From positions 62,001-126,000 of the forward strand of contig JAUQWO010000088.1 of NCBI GenBank assembly GCA_030835135.1: a stretch of 64,000 nucleotides of DNA, written 5' to 3'. The DNA is from Bacteroidota bacterium (GTDB lineage: Bacteria; Bacteroidota; Ignavibacteria; UBA10030; UBA6906). The position numbers and the translations under genes were made by a program. Positions 41,918 through 50,537 of this stretch are shown piece after piece. Position 1 is the first letter of the stretch. Every line of letters begins with the position of its first letter. A model generated the notes under the pieces. It saw nothing but the letters and a program-made list of their open reading frames with translations, made no database searches and had not been told where the DNA came from.

Positions 41918-44191
41918 GTGCGAGTGACCGTAGTGCCCCCTGTTTCCCTGGAACGCATTCAGACGATCTCCCTCCCCGTCGAAGGCATGACGTGCGCCAG
42001 CTGCGTCAGCCGCGTGGAGAAGGCTGCTGCGTCCCTGCCCGGTGTCCATACTGCTGTCGCCAACCTCGCCAGCGAAAAGCTGACACTCACCATCGAGCCG
42101 GGGCGGACGGATCTCCAGCGGTTGAAGTCCGCTGTCGAGAATGCCGGCTACACCCTGACCCTTCCTGCAGCGAACGACGGTGCCGGTCAACCGCCTGCCC
42201 GCGATGCCGCTCTCGCGTCGCTCCGTTCGGAACTCGTCCTCAGCGTTGTGCTCTCACTGCCCGTCATGATCCTCAGCATGCTCGCCATGTCGCCAGGCGT
42301 CATGGCGCAGGGATGGTTCGATCACGACACGCTGAACAGGATCCTGTTCCTCCTGACGGTCCCCGTGATCTTCCTGCCGGGTAAGCGATTCTTTGCCGGG
42401 ATGTGGGCAGCCACGCGACAGGGCACGGCGGACATGAACACGCTGGTGGCAGTGGGTACGGGGGCTGCGTTCGCGTACAGTACCGTGGCTGTGCTCTTCC
42501 CGCGGTGGCTTGGACATTCCGGCGGAATGCCCGACGTGTACTTCGACACGACCGCCACGATCATCACCCTGATCCTCCTCGGCAAGTACCTCGAGCTGCG
42601 GGCCAAGCGCCGGGCGTCCGATGCATTGAAGATGCTGCTGTCGCTGCAGCCCGCGACCGCCCGCATCGTCCGTGACGAAGGGATCGAGACCATCCCACAA
42701 TCACAGGTCGCCGTCGGGGACATCCTCACCGTCAGGCCTGGCGAACGGATCCCGGTGGATGGCGTCGTGGTGTATGGCGCGACGGCGGTCGATGAATCGA
42801 TGGTCACCGGCGAGAGCATTCCCGTCGACAAGGCCGCAGGCGACACGGTGATCGGCGGCACCATGAACGTGAATGGTGCCATCGACTTCCGGGCGACGGC
42901 CGTAGGCTCGGCGACCGTGCTCCAGCGGATCGTGAAGCTCGTGGAAGAAGCGCAGGGATCGAAAGCGCCGATCCAGCACCTTGCCGACAGGATCGCCGCG
43001 GTGTTCGTTCCCACCGTCATCGGCATCGCCGCCATTACGTTCCTCGTGTGGCTCCTCGCCGTGCAGGTGCCGTTCGTTCAGGCCCTGGTCCACGCCATCG
43101 CCGTGCTCATCATCGCATGTCCGTGCGCGCTCGGGCTTGCAACCCCGGCAGCGATCATGGTGGGGACGGGCGCCGGTGCACGCATGGGCGTGTTGATCAG
43201 GAATGCAGAGGCGTTGGAACGCATCGGTGCCATCACGACCGTGGTCTTTGACAAGACGGGGACACTGACCACCGGGAACATCAGCGTCGTCCGCGTCACA
43301 CCGGCGGTCGGAACGGAGCGCGACCGGGTCCTCGCCCTGGCGTCGGCATTGGAGGCCCGGTCGGAACACCCTCTTGCACAGGCGATCGTCCGGGCTGCAC
43401 AGGACGAGGGGTTGACAGTTCCCGTGGCGACGTCCTTCACCGCCCTCACCGGGGTTGGGGTCACGGGCATGGTCGATGGCATGGAGGTTCATGTCGGCCG
43501 GCCGGTGGGCGATCACGGCCTGGCGACGGTGCCCGGTGATCTCCGCGACGCGATCGCCGCCGACATGCAGCAGGGGCGTACCGTTGTGCTGGTCCAGGCA
43601 GGTGGTGTTGCCATCGGTGCGATCGCGCTGGCGGACACGATCAAACGTGGTTCAACGGATGCCGTCCATGCGTTGACGGACCTCCATGTGCGGTCGGTGA
43701 TGCTCACCGGAGACCATCCCGACGCGGCGCGATCGATCGCACGCCAGGCGGACATCACCGACGTGCACGCAGGCCTGCTGCCGGAAGGAAAGGTGGAGCG
43801 CATCAAAGCTCTGCAGGCGAAGGGAGAGAAGGTGGCAATGGTGGGTGACGGCATCAATGATGCGCCCGCACTCGCGGCCGCCGATGTGGGTGTGGCAATG
43901 GGTACGGGTACCGATGTTGCCATGGAGACCGCGGACCTCACCATCGTCAAGGGCGACCTTGCGGGGGTGGTGCGCGCCATCGGTCTTTCGCGGCGGACGA
44001 TCGCAACGATCCGTCAGAATCTGTTCTGGGCGTTCCTCTATAATGTTCTTGGCATCCCCCTTGCCGCCGCCGGCCTGCTCGATCCGATGATCGCGGCCGC
44101 TGCGATGGCGTTCAGTTCCGTGAGTGTGCTCACCAATGCACTCCGGCTCCGCAGGGCGGTCAGGGATGATCTGACACCGACCACACATTGA
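41918..44191 (+). CDS. copA: Copper-type P1B ATPase
   Basis: 757 residues from a GTG at 41918; other GTG codons at 41924 and 41933 are equally possible and an in-frame stop at 41900 limits extension. One N-terminal heavy-metal domain has GMTCASC (about residues 23-29). Then come membrane helices, the actuator TGES, the transport motif IACPCALGLATP (CPC near residue 400), the phosphorylated DKTGTLTTG (near 443), EHPLAQAI, and the hinge MVGDGINDAPALAAADVG. CPC with a C-terminal N/S-containing helix points to Cu(I), possibly Ag(I), export from the cytoplasm. Downstream genes are for arabinose use and start after 20 nt, so the operon boundary is unclear. Confidence 0.92.
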   Translation: MRVTVVPPVSLERIQTISLPVEGMTCASCVSRVEKAAASLPGVHTAVANLASEKLTLTIEPGRTDLQRLKSAVENAGYTLTLPAANDGAGQPPARDAALASLRSELVLSVVLSLPVMILSMLAMSPGVMAQGWFDHDTLNRILFLLTVPVIFLPGKRFFAGMWAATRQGTADMNTLVAVGTGAAFAYSTVAVLFPRWLGHSGGMPDVYFDTTATIITLILLGKYLELRAKRRASDALKMLLSLQPATARIVRDEGIETIPQSQVAVGDILTVRPGERIPVDGVVVYGATAVDESMVTGESIPVDKAAGDTVIGGTMNVNGAIDFRATAVGSATVLQRIVKLVEEAQGSKAPIQHLADRIAAVFVPTVIGIAAITFLVWLLAVQVPFVQALVHAIAVLIIACPCALGLATPAAIMVGTGAGARMGVLIRNAEALERIGAITTVVFDKTGTLTTGNISVVRVTPAVGTERDRVLALASALEARSEHPLAQAIVRAAQDEGLTVPVATSFTALTGVGVTGMVDGMEVHVGRPVGDHGLATVPGDLRDAIAADMQQGRTVVLVQAGGVAIGAIALADTIKRGSTDAVHALTDLHVRSVMLTGDHPDAARSIARQADITDVHAGLLPEGKVERIKALQAKGEKVAMVGDGINDAPALAAADVGVAMGTGTDVAMETADLTIVKGDLAGVVRAIGLSRRTIATIRQNLFWAFLYNVLGIPLAAAGLLDPMIAAAAMAFSSVSVLTNALRLRRAVRDDLTPTTH

Positions 44192-44211
44192 ACGAATACG
44201 GAAAGGCACCT

Positions 44212-45906
44212 ATGGAAGCGGGATCTGTTGTCATCGGCGTGGACTACGGCACGGATTCCGTGCGCACGGTGATCGTTGACGCGGCCCATGGCCGCGAGAT
44301 GGCATCGGCGGTCTTCTCGTATCCCCGCTGGGAGAAGGGGATGTACTGCGATCCTCCCACCAACCGCTTCCGTCAGCATCCGTTGGACTACCTGGAGGGG
44401 TTGGAATACACCGTGAAGACCGCGCTCGCCGCTGCCCCGGCGGGAACGGCGGGCCGGGTGAAAGGGATCTCGATCGATACCACCGGATCGACCCCCGTTG
44501 CGGTGGACAGGAAGGGGACGCCTCTTGCGCTGACACCGGGGTTCGAAGAGGAGCCCGATGCGATGTTCATTCTCTGGAAGGACCATACTGCGGTCCGTGA
44601 AGCGGCCGAGATCAATACGGTGGCAAAGAGCTGGGGGGGAATCGACTATACCGAATTCGAGGGCGGGATCTACTCGTCGGAATGGTTCTGGGCAAAACTG
44701 CTGCATGTCCTCCGCGTGAACCCCCGTATCCGTGAGGCAGCGCATTCCTGGGTGGAGCACTGCGACTGGATCCCGGCGATCCTGACGGGCACGACCGACC
44801 CGTTGACGATGAAACGCTCCCGTTGCGCCGCCGGGCACAAGGCCATGTGGCATGCATCCTACCACGGGCTGCCGGCCGAGGAGTTTCTCGTACGGCTGGA
44901 TCCACTCCTGACCGGCCTTCGGGCTCGACTGTTCAACGAGACCTACACGAGTGATGTTGCGGCCGGGCAGCTCACGCCCGCATGGGCAGCGAAGCTCGGC
45001 CTTCCTTCGTCCGTTACCGTCGGCGTGGGGGCCTTTGATGCCCACATGGGAGCGGTCGGCGGAGAGATCCGTCCCTACGTGCTGACGAAGATCATGGGCA
45101 CGTCCACATGTGATATGCTGGTCGCGCCGACCGCCGACCTGGGCAACAAGCCCGTACGTGGTATCTGCGGACAGGTAGATGGTTCGATCCTTCCCGGAAT
45201 GGTGGGGCTCGAAGCGGGGCAATCTGCCTTCGGCGATGTCTATGCGTGGTTCATCGATGTGCTGCTCTGGCCCGTTCGTCACGTGATCGGGACCTCCGGT
45301 CTCGTGGACGCCGCGACGCGCGCGAAGCTCATCGAAGAAGCAGAAGAGAAGACCATCCGTGCCCTGTCCGATGCCGCCTCCGCGATCGCGCCGGAGACCT
45401 CCGGCGTCCTGGCGCTCGACTGGATGAATGGCCGCCGCACGCCCGACGCGAACCAGTTGCTGAAGGGAGCGATCGCGGGGTTGAACCTGGGCAGTGATGC
45501 TCCCCGCATCTTCCGTGCGCTCGTGGAGGCGACCGCGTTCGGTGCGCGCCAGATCGTGGATCGCTTCCGCGCCGAGGGCGTCCGGATCGATGGTGTCATC
45601 GCGCTGGGCGGTGTCGCCAAGAAATCGCCGTTCATCATGCAGATCGTTGCCGATGTGATGGGGATGCCCATCGCGGTTCCGCGGTCGGACCAGACATGTG
45701 CGCTGGGCGCTGCCATGTGTGCCGCGGCAGCGGCGGGAGTGCATCCCACCCTGGATGCAGCGAAGAAGGCCATGGGCAGTGGTGTCGAACGCGAATACCG
45801 TCCGGACCCGGGCCGCACGGCCCTGTATGCCGCCCTGTACGAGCGCTATCAACGATTGGGTGCATTCATCGAATCCGAGATCATGAAGGAACACCAGACA
45901 GCATGA
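44212..45906 (+). CDS. araB: Ribulokinase
   Basis: 564 residues from the ATG at 44212, with GGAAAGG upstream; a TTG at 44188 overlaps copA. It is a FGGY-family kinase with GVDYGTDSVRTVIVD at the phosphate site, ISIDTTGSTPVAVD, FILWKDHTAV, the long AraB-specific central part (EHCDWIPAILTGT) and VIALGGVAKKSPFIMQI near the end. It phosphorylates L-ribulose on O5. The ATGA overlap with araD and the isomerase gene marks a tight L-arabinose operon. Confidence 0.93.
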   Translation: MEAGSVVIGVDYGTDSVRTVIVDAAHGREMASAVFSYPRWEKGMYCDPPTNRFRQHPLDYLEGLEYTVKTALAAAPAGTAGRVKGISIDTTGSTPVAVDRKGTPLALTPGFEEEPDAMFILWKDHTAVREAAEINTVAKSWGGIDYTEFEGGIYSSEWFWAKLLHVLRVNPRIREAAHSWVEHCDWIPAILTGTTDPLTMKRSRCAAGHKAMWHASYHGLPAEEFLVRLDPLLTGLRARLFNETYTSDVAAGQLTPAWAAKLGLPSSVTVGVGAFDAHMGAVGGEIRPYVLTKIMGTSTCDMLVAPTADLGNKPVRGICGQVDGSILPGMVGLEAGQSAFGDVYAWFIDVLLWPVRHVIGTSGLVDAATRAKLIEEAEEKTIRALSDAASAIAPETSGVLALDWMNGRRTPDANQLLKGAIAGLNLGSDAPRIFRALVEATAFGARQIVDRFRAEGVRIDGVIALGGVAKKSPFIMQIVADVMGMPIAVPRSDQTCALGAAMCAAAAAGVHPTLDAAKKAMGSGVEREYRPDPGRTALYAALYERYQRLGAFIESEIMKEHQTA

Positions 45907-46625
45907 ATCCGTATGCCGAACTGCAAGCGCGGGCACTCGCCTGCAACCTCCGCCTTCCCGCATCGGGTCTCGTGACGGGGACCTTCGGGAATGCGAGCGC
46001 ATTCGACCGTCAGCGCGGTGTGTTCGCGATCAAGCCGAGCGGTGTACCGTTCAGCGAACTGAACGCAGAGGATCTGCCGGTGCTGGATGTGACCGGCACG
46101 GTGGTGTATGGTTCGCTGCGGCCGTCGTCGGACATGCCGACGCATGCGTTGTTGTACAAGTCATGGCCGGACCTCGGCGGTGTCGTGCACACGCATTCAC
46201 CGTATGCCGTGGCGTGGGCGCAGGCGATGCGGCCCATTCCCGTCTTCGGTACGACACATGCGGACCATTGTGACGGCGATATTCCCTGTACCGCACCGAT
46301 GGCCGACGACCGGATCGAAGGCGACTATGAGGTGGAGACCGGGCGACAGATCCTGGACACCCTTGCCGGGTATTCCCACACGGACGTGACCATGATCCTT
46401 GTCGCATGTCACGGTCCGTTCACCTGGGGTGCGACCCCGGAGAAGGCCGTGGACAATAGTATCGCGCTGGAGCTCATCGCGCAGATGGCGCTGCACACGA
46501 TCCGGATCGCACCGGCGACGCCGCGCCTGAAGGAGTCGTTGTTGAAGAAACACTTTGAACGCAAACACGGGCCTGGCGCGTATTATGGACAGGCCACCCC
46601 CACGAGCGAGGACACACCCCAATGA
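45903..46625 (+). CDS. araD: L-ribulose-5-phosphate 4-epimerase
   Basis: 240 residues, class II aldolase fold. The start is the ATG at 45903, inside the ATGA overlap with araB. TGTFGNAS and KPSGVPF bind phosphate; HTHSPYA and HCDGDIPC carry zinc ligands, and VACHGPFTWG the third histidine. It converts L-ribulose 5-phosphate to D-xylulose 5-phosphate for the pentose phosphate pathway. Confidence 0.93.
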   Translation: MNPYAELQARALACNLRLPASGLVTGTFGNASAFDRQRGVFAIKPSGVPFSELNAEDLPVLDVTGTVVYGSLRPSSDMPTHALLYKSWPDLGGVVHTHSPYAVAWAQAMRPIPVFGTTHADHCDGDIPCTAPMADDRIEGDYEVETGRQILDTLAGYSHTDVTMILVACHGPFTWGATPEKAVDNSIALELIAQMALHTIRIAPATPRLKESLLKKHFERKHGPGAYYGQATPTSEDTPQ

Positions 46626-48100
46626 GAAATCTTCCCGTAGTGAACACCGGCCTGATCGCTGTCAGTCGTGATTGTTTCCCCGCAGAGTTGTCCCGCACAC
46701 GCCGCATCCAGGTGGCGGCAGAGTGCGCGAAGGCCGGGATCCCGGTCGTGGAACTCGAGACGGTCGTGGAGAATGAGAACGACGTGGTGAAGGCATTGAA
46801 GGAGATCGCGGAGAAGAAGATCAACGCGCTCTGTCTGTACCTTGGCAATTTCGGTCCGGAGGGGCCGACCACCTTGCTGGCGCAGAAGTTCGGTGGACCG
46901 GTCATGCTGGCGGCAGCGGCCGAGGATTCCGGCAAGGATCTCTACGCGGGACGCGGGGATGCGTATTGCGGGATGCTGAGCGCGTCCTACAACGTCGGTC
47001 TCCGGCGGCTCAAGGTCCATCTGCCGTCGTATCCGGTGGGCACCCCCGCGGAAGTCGCCGGGATGATCCGCGACTTCATCCCCGTCGCCCGTGTTTCCCT
47101 CGGACTGCGGAACCTGAAGGTCTTCTCCTTCGGTCCACGTCCGCACGACTTTCTCACGTGCCATGCCCCGATCCAACCCTTGTTCGATCTGGGCGTGGAG
47201 GTGATGGAGAACAGCGAGCTGGACATGTACGATCTGTTCCAGCAGAAGAAGGGTGACGCCCGCATCAAAGCGCTGGCCGCGGATATGGCGAAGGACCTCG
47301 GGCGCGGGAACACCTATCCGGAGTTGCTCGAGCCGCTTGCGCAGTTCGAGCTGGCCCTGCTGGACTACATGGAGAAGAACCTCGGTGCATCGTCGTACGC
47401 CGTGTTCTCCAACAAGTGCTGGCCGGCATTCGAGAAGTATTTCGGCTTCACGCCGTGCTACATCAACGGCCACCTTGCGCAGCAGGGTATTCCGATCTCC
47501 TGCGAGTCGGACATCTATGGTGCCTTGAGCGAATATGTTGTCACCTGTGCCACCATGCTTCCCCCCGCCATCCTGGACATCAATAATACGGTGCCCTATG
47601 ATATGATCGAGGAGGCGAAGGGGCAGGTCCGCGATTACTCGCCGCATGATCTCTGGATGGGTTTCCATTGCGGGAATACATCGTCCTCCTGCATGGCAAC
47701 GTCGATGATGAAGTATCAGTTGATCATGCACCGGATGATGGAGCCGGACAAGGAGCCGAACATCACGCGGGGAACGCTCGAAGGCCGCATCAAGCCGGGT
47801 TCGGTGACGATCTTCCGTCTACAGTCAACCTCCGATGCCCTGCTCCGCGCGTATGTGGCGGAAGGCGAGATCCTGGACATCGATCCGAAGTCGTTCGGAT
47901 CGATCGCGGTGTTCGCCGTGCGTGAAATGGCACGGTTCTACCGTCACGTATTGCTGGAGAAGCGTTTCCCGCATCATACGGCGGTGGCGTTCGATCACGC
48001 CGGCCGGGCACTCTATGATGCGATGCGGCTCATCGGGGTGCATGATGTCGGCTTCAATCAGCCCAGGGGGATGATGTATCCCACCGAACACCCCTTCTGA
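46622..48100 (+). CDS. FucI/AraA-superfamily sugar isomerase in the ara operon
   Basis: 492 residues, overlapping araD by ATGA. It belongs to the L-fucose isomerase-related group (COG2407 type), not the usual AraA: PVVELETVVENENDV, LGNFGPEGPTTLLAQKF, CWPAFEKYFGFTPC, CESDIYGALSEYV (metal glutamate/aspartate), and MGFHCGNTSSSC with a histidine. As the operon otherwise lacks an arabinose isomerase, this enzyme most likely makes L-ribulose from L-arabinose. Other substrates, such as L-fucose (a fucosidase is encoded in the window) or D-arabinose, remain possible. Confidence 0.85.
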   Translation: MRNLPVVNTGLIAVSRDCFPAELSRTRRIQVAAECAKAGIPVVELETVVENENDVVKALKEIAEKKINALCLYLGNFGPEGPTTLLAQKFGGPVMLAAAAEDSGKDLYAGRGDAYCGMLSASYNVGLRRLKVHLPSYPVGTPAEVAGMIRDFIPVARVSLGLRNLKVFSFGPRPHDFLTCHAPIQPLFDLGVEVMENSELDMYDLFQQKKGDARIKALAADMAKDLGRGNTYPELLEPLAQFELALLDYMEKNLGASSYAVFSNKCWPAFEKYFGFTPCYINGHLAQQGIPISCESDIYGALSEYVVTCATMLPPAILDINNTVPYDMIEEAKGQVRDYSPHDLWMGFHCGNTSSSCMATSMMKYQLIMHRMMEPDKEPNITRGTLEGRIKPGSVTIFRLQSTSDALLRAYVAEGEILDIDPKSFGSIAVFAVREMARFYRHVLLEKRFPHHTAVAFDHAGRALYDAMRLIGVHDVGFNQPRGMMYPTEHPF

Positions 48101-48134
48101 TCGAGGGGTGATCGGTCGGATGATGAACCAGCGG

Positions 48135-48162
48135 CCCCGGCAGGGAATCTCTCCCGCCGGGG
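48135..48162. terminator. Hairpin between convergent isomerase and reductase genes
   Basis: CCCCGGCAGGGA against TCCCGCCGGGG with one bulged base and a 5-nt loop. Confidence 0.6.
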
Positions 48163-48186
48163 TCGTCGCGTTCCGGGATATCCGGG

Positions 48187-48891
48187 TCAGCGTGCGGCCG
48201 TGGTCCCCTGCAGGACGTTGATGGTGACCATGGGATTCTTCGTGGATGCGTAGAGGCGGATCCAGAGCGCGAGAAACATCTCGGTTCCCCGCGCCGTGGT
48301 GATGTCGCCGAGATCGAGGATACTGGACCGTTGCCAGCCGAACCACTCGCCGAGGTATCGTTGCACCTCGGCCTTGGCGGCGGCATCGTTGCCCGAGACG
48401 AAGATCGTATGGTCACCGGAGACCACCGCCGGGCTCACCATCACCGACGCATTCACGGTATTCAGTGACTTCACCACCTTGAGTGCCGGGAAGGCACGCT
48501 GAATCTGTTCAGCGAGCGAGTCCGTATTACAGACAGACAGGGTCGGCGGGAAACCCTTCGAGAAGTCCAGCGGGTTCGCGATGTCGATCAGGATCTTCCC
48601 GGCCAGATCCTTCGGGTCGGCAGACGCCAGTGCTGCGAGTGAGCCTCCACCGGCGGTCGCATTGATCAGGACCTCACCGTGCCGGGCGGCGTCCCTGAAT
48701 GGTGCCAGCGTCGCCTTCGGGTTGTCCTTGATCCATGCGGAGAAGGGCGCGCTTCCCATGCCGGTCTTTTCCGTGCGGGCCAGGGTTCCCGCGACATCAC
48801 GGGTGCCGAACTGGACATCATGACCTCGTGCCATGAGTGCGCCTCCCACGACCTGGGCGACCATCCCGGTGCCAAAGATACCGATCTTCAT
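48187..48891 (-). CDS. NADP-binding reductase related to F420-dependent NADP reductase
   Basis: 234 residues. The N-terminal Rossmann motif is IGIFGTGMVAQVVGGAL, followed by RGHDVQFGTRD for the NADP phosphate. INATAGGGSLAAL, KILIDIANPLDFSKGFPP and VVKSLNTVNASVMV follow, the usual signature series of this family. Many members in bacteria without F420 have unknown substrates. It is transcribed alone, convergent with the ara operon and divergent from the sigma factor. Confidence 0.85.
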   Translation of the reverse strand: MKIGIFGTGMVAQVVGGALMARGHDVQFGTRDVAGTLARTEKTGMGSAPFSAWIKDNPKATLAPFRDAARHGEVLINATAGGGSLAALASADPKDLAGKILIDIANPLDFSKGFPPTLSVCNTDSLAEQIQRAFPALKVVKSLNTVNASVMVSPAVVSGDHTIFVSGNDAAAKAEVQRYLGEWFGWQRSSILDLGDITTARGTEMFLALWIRLYASTKNPMVTINVLQGTTAAR

Positions 48892-48986
48892 TGAGGATCC
48901 TTACGTGTTGGTGATGGATATGTGCTCAAAAGAACACCGGCACGGCAGAATTCATTCCCGTGACGGCGGAGTCCCCACAACCTTCC

Positions 48987-49002
48987 GACGCCGGGAGGCG
49001 TC
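48987..49002 (+). promoter_or_regulatory. Inverted repeat GACGCC-GGGA-GGCGTC before the ECF sigma gene
   Basis: A perfect 6-4-6 repeat 22 nt upstream of the sigma-factor ATG. It could be an RNA hairpin with a GNRA-like loop or an operator. No canonical promoter was identified in the 132-nt gap. Confidence 0.4.
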
Positions 49003-49023
49003 CAAGAGATACGACAGGTCTGC

Positions 49024-49593
49024 ATGCACGACTCCGAACTCATAGCAAAAGCACAGGGAGGGGACTGGTCCGCCTTCGGCGAACTGATCCGTCGCCACGA
49101 CGCGGCCGTACTCTCGCTTGCCGCGCGGTTCGTGCATAATGCAGATGATGCGAAGGACGTGTACCAGGAGGTCCTGATCCGGGTCTATCGTGGCCTTCCT
49201 TCGTTCCGGGGCGACAGTCAGTTTGCCACGTGGCTGCACCGGATCACGGTGAATGTGTGCGTGTCGTTCATGCGCCAGAGGAAGCGTGCCGGGACACGGA
49301 ACGGTGTACAGGGCGACGATGATGTGGACGGGGTGGATCTTCCCGTGGTGGAGCCGGTGTCCGATGCGGTCGCGCCGGACCGCCGGGCAATGGACGGCGA
49401 GATCCGGGATCGGATCACGCGTGCGCTCGATGTTTTGTCGCCCCGTCAGCGCATGGTCTTCACGCTCTATCATGAGCAGGAATACACGCTGAAGGAGATC
49501 GCTGGAACCCTGCAGTGTGGTGAAGGAACGGTGAAGAGGTATCTGTATGATGCAACCCGTGCGATGCGCCGGGAACTGAGCGATCTGCTTTAG
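49024..49593 (+). CDS. ECF RNA polymerase sigma factor
   Basis: 189 residues. Region 2 contains FGELIRRHDAAVL, DAKDVYQEVLIRVYRGLPSFRG and FATWLHRITVNVC; region 4 contains LSPRQRMVFTLYHEQEYTLKEIAGTL and the recognition helix GEGTVKRYLYDATRAMR. A charged linker of about 35 residues joins them. It is 11 nt before its anti-sigma factor and is expected to direct transcription of this operon and others in response to an envelope signal. The start ATG at 49024 has AGGTCTGC only as a weak ribosome site. Confidence 0.93.
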   Translation: MHDSELIAKAQGGDWSAFGELIRRHDAAVLSLAARFVHNADDAKDVYQEVLIRVYRGLPSFRGDSQFATWLHRITVNVCVSFMRQRKRAGTRNGVQGDDDVDGVDLPVVEPVSDAVAPDRRAMDGEIRDRITRALDVLSPRQRMVFTLYHEQEYTLKEIAGTLQCGEGTVKRYLYDATRAMRRELSDLL

Positions 49594-49604
49594 GAGGACG
49601 GCCA

Positions 49605-50537
49605 ATGATGATGTTCCATAGACACTACCGGGAATTGCTGCCGTTGCGCGCTGCCGGACGGCTCTCGGCGACCGACGCGGTGAAGCTCGACAGGCATCTG
49701 GACGGATGTGTGGAATGCCGGAAGGAGCTTGACGAGATCCGTCATCTGCAGGCGATCATGACGGCGGTTGCAGGTGAGCGGTCCACCGATCCTGCGCTCG
49801 CCGCGGCCCGGACGCGGACGGCGGATGCGTTCCGTGACAGCGCGTATGCCCATGGCCGGAGGCGGCGAGACCGGTTCCCGCGCGCAGGACTCGTTCCGCC
49901 TGGAGTGGCCTATGCGGGTGTCGGACTTGCGCTGCTGGCGATGGGGTTCTTCGGTGGCAGACTCATCGGACAGCGGAGCGGTGCCGGGGATCAACTGGCT
50001 GCAGGAGACCCGGAGATCCGCGTGATGCAGGTCGTGATGCCGCAGGGCGAAAAGGACTCGGTTGTGGTCACCTACGAGCAGGTCAGGAGCGTTCGTCTCC
50101 ACGGAACCCTGAACGATCCGGCGGTGATGCACGTCCTTGCGCGCGCCCTGGTCAACGGCGACAATGCCGGTGTCCGGCTGCGCGCGCTGGAGGCGGTGGC
50201 GGCCACCGACCGGCCGACCCGTGGGCGGGAGGTCCGTGCAGCGTTGTTGCTTGCGCTCACGACCGATCCGAACGTCGGTGTGCGCCGGCAGGCGCTGGGC
50301 GCGCTTCGCCGTATGCCACCCGACACCGGTGTGCGGGACGCGCTCCTGCAGGTGCTGATGCACGACACGAATCCCGGCCTGCGCATCGCGGCGATCAACG
50401 CACTCGATTCGCTCGGCACCACCGTGGCGCTCACCGATGAGGCCACGCGTTCATCCCTCCGGCAACTCGTCGCGCGGGATGAGAATCTCTATGTTCAGGT
50501 CAAAGCACGATCACTTCTCGAAGGACGTATCCAATGA
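49605..50537 (+). CDS. Membrane anti-sigma factor fused to HEAT repeats
   Basis: 310 residues, with AGGAGG upstream. The N-terminal zinc-finger anti-sigma domain has HLDGCVECRKEL (H-x3-C-x2-C). One transmembrane helix lies near residues 100-125 (GVAYAGVGLALLAMGFFGG). Outside the membrane the sequence carries several HEAT-like repeats (VRLRALEAVAAT, VRRQALGALRRMP, LRIAAINALDSLG). The N-part should hold the sigma factor at the membrane, and the periplasmic HEAT solenoid may sense a protein partner, perhaps the DUF4097 protein that overlaps its stop codon. Confidence 0.85.
   Translation: MMMFHRHYRELLPLRAAGRLSATDAVKLDRHLDGCVECRKELDEIRHLQAIMTAVAGERSTDPALAAARTRTADAFRDSAYAHGRRRRDRFPRAGLVPPGVAYAGVGLALLAMGFFGGRLIGQRSGAGDQLAAGDPEIRVMQVVMPQGEKDSVVVTYEQVRSVRLHGTLNDPAVMHVLARALVNGDNAGVRLRALEAVAATDRPTRGREVRAALLLALTTDPNVGVRRQALGALRRMPPDTGVRDALLQVLMHDTNPGLRIAAINALDSLGTTVALTDEATRSSLRQLVARDENLYVQVKARSLLEGRIQ

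Noticed and set aside
44038-46002. 654-residue open frame on the minus strand across araB
   Set aside because: It lies antisense to a complete ribulokinase, is rich in Arg/His/Pro as shadows of GC-rich genes are, and shows no domain.
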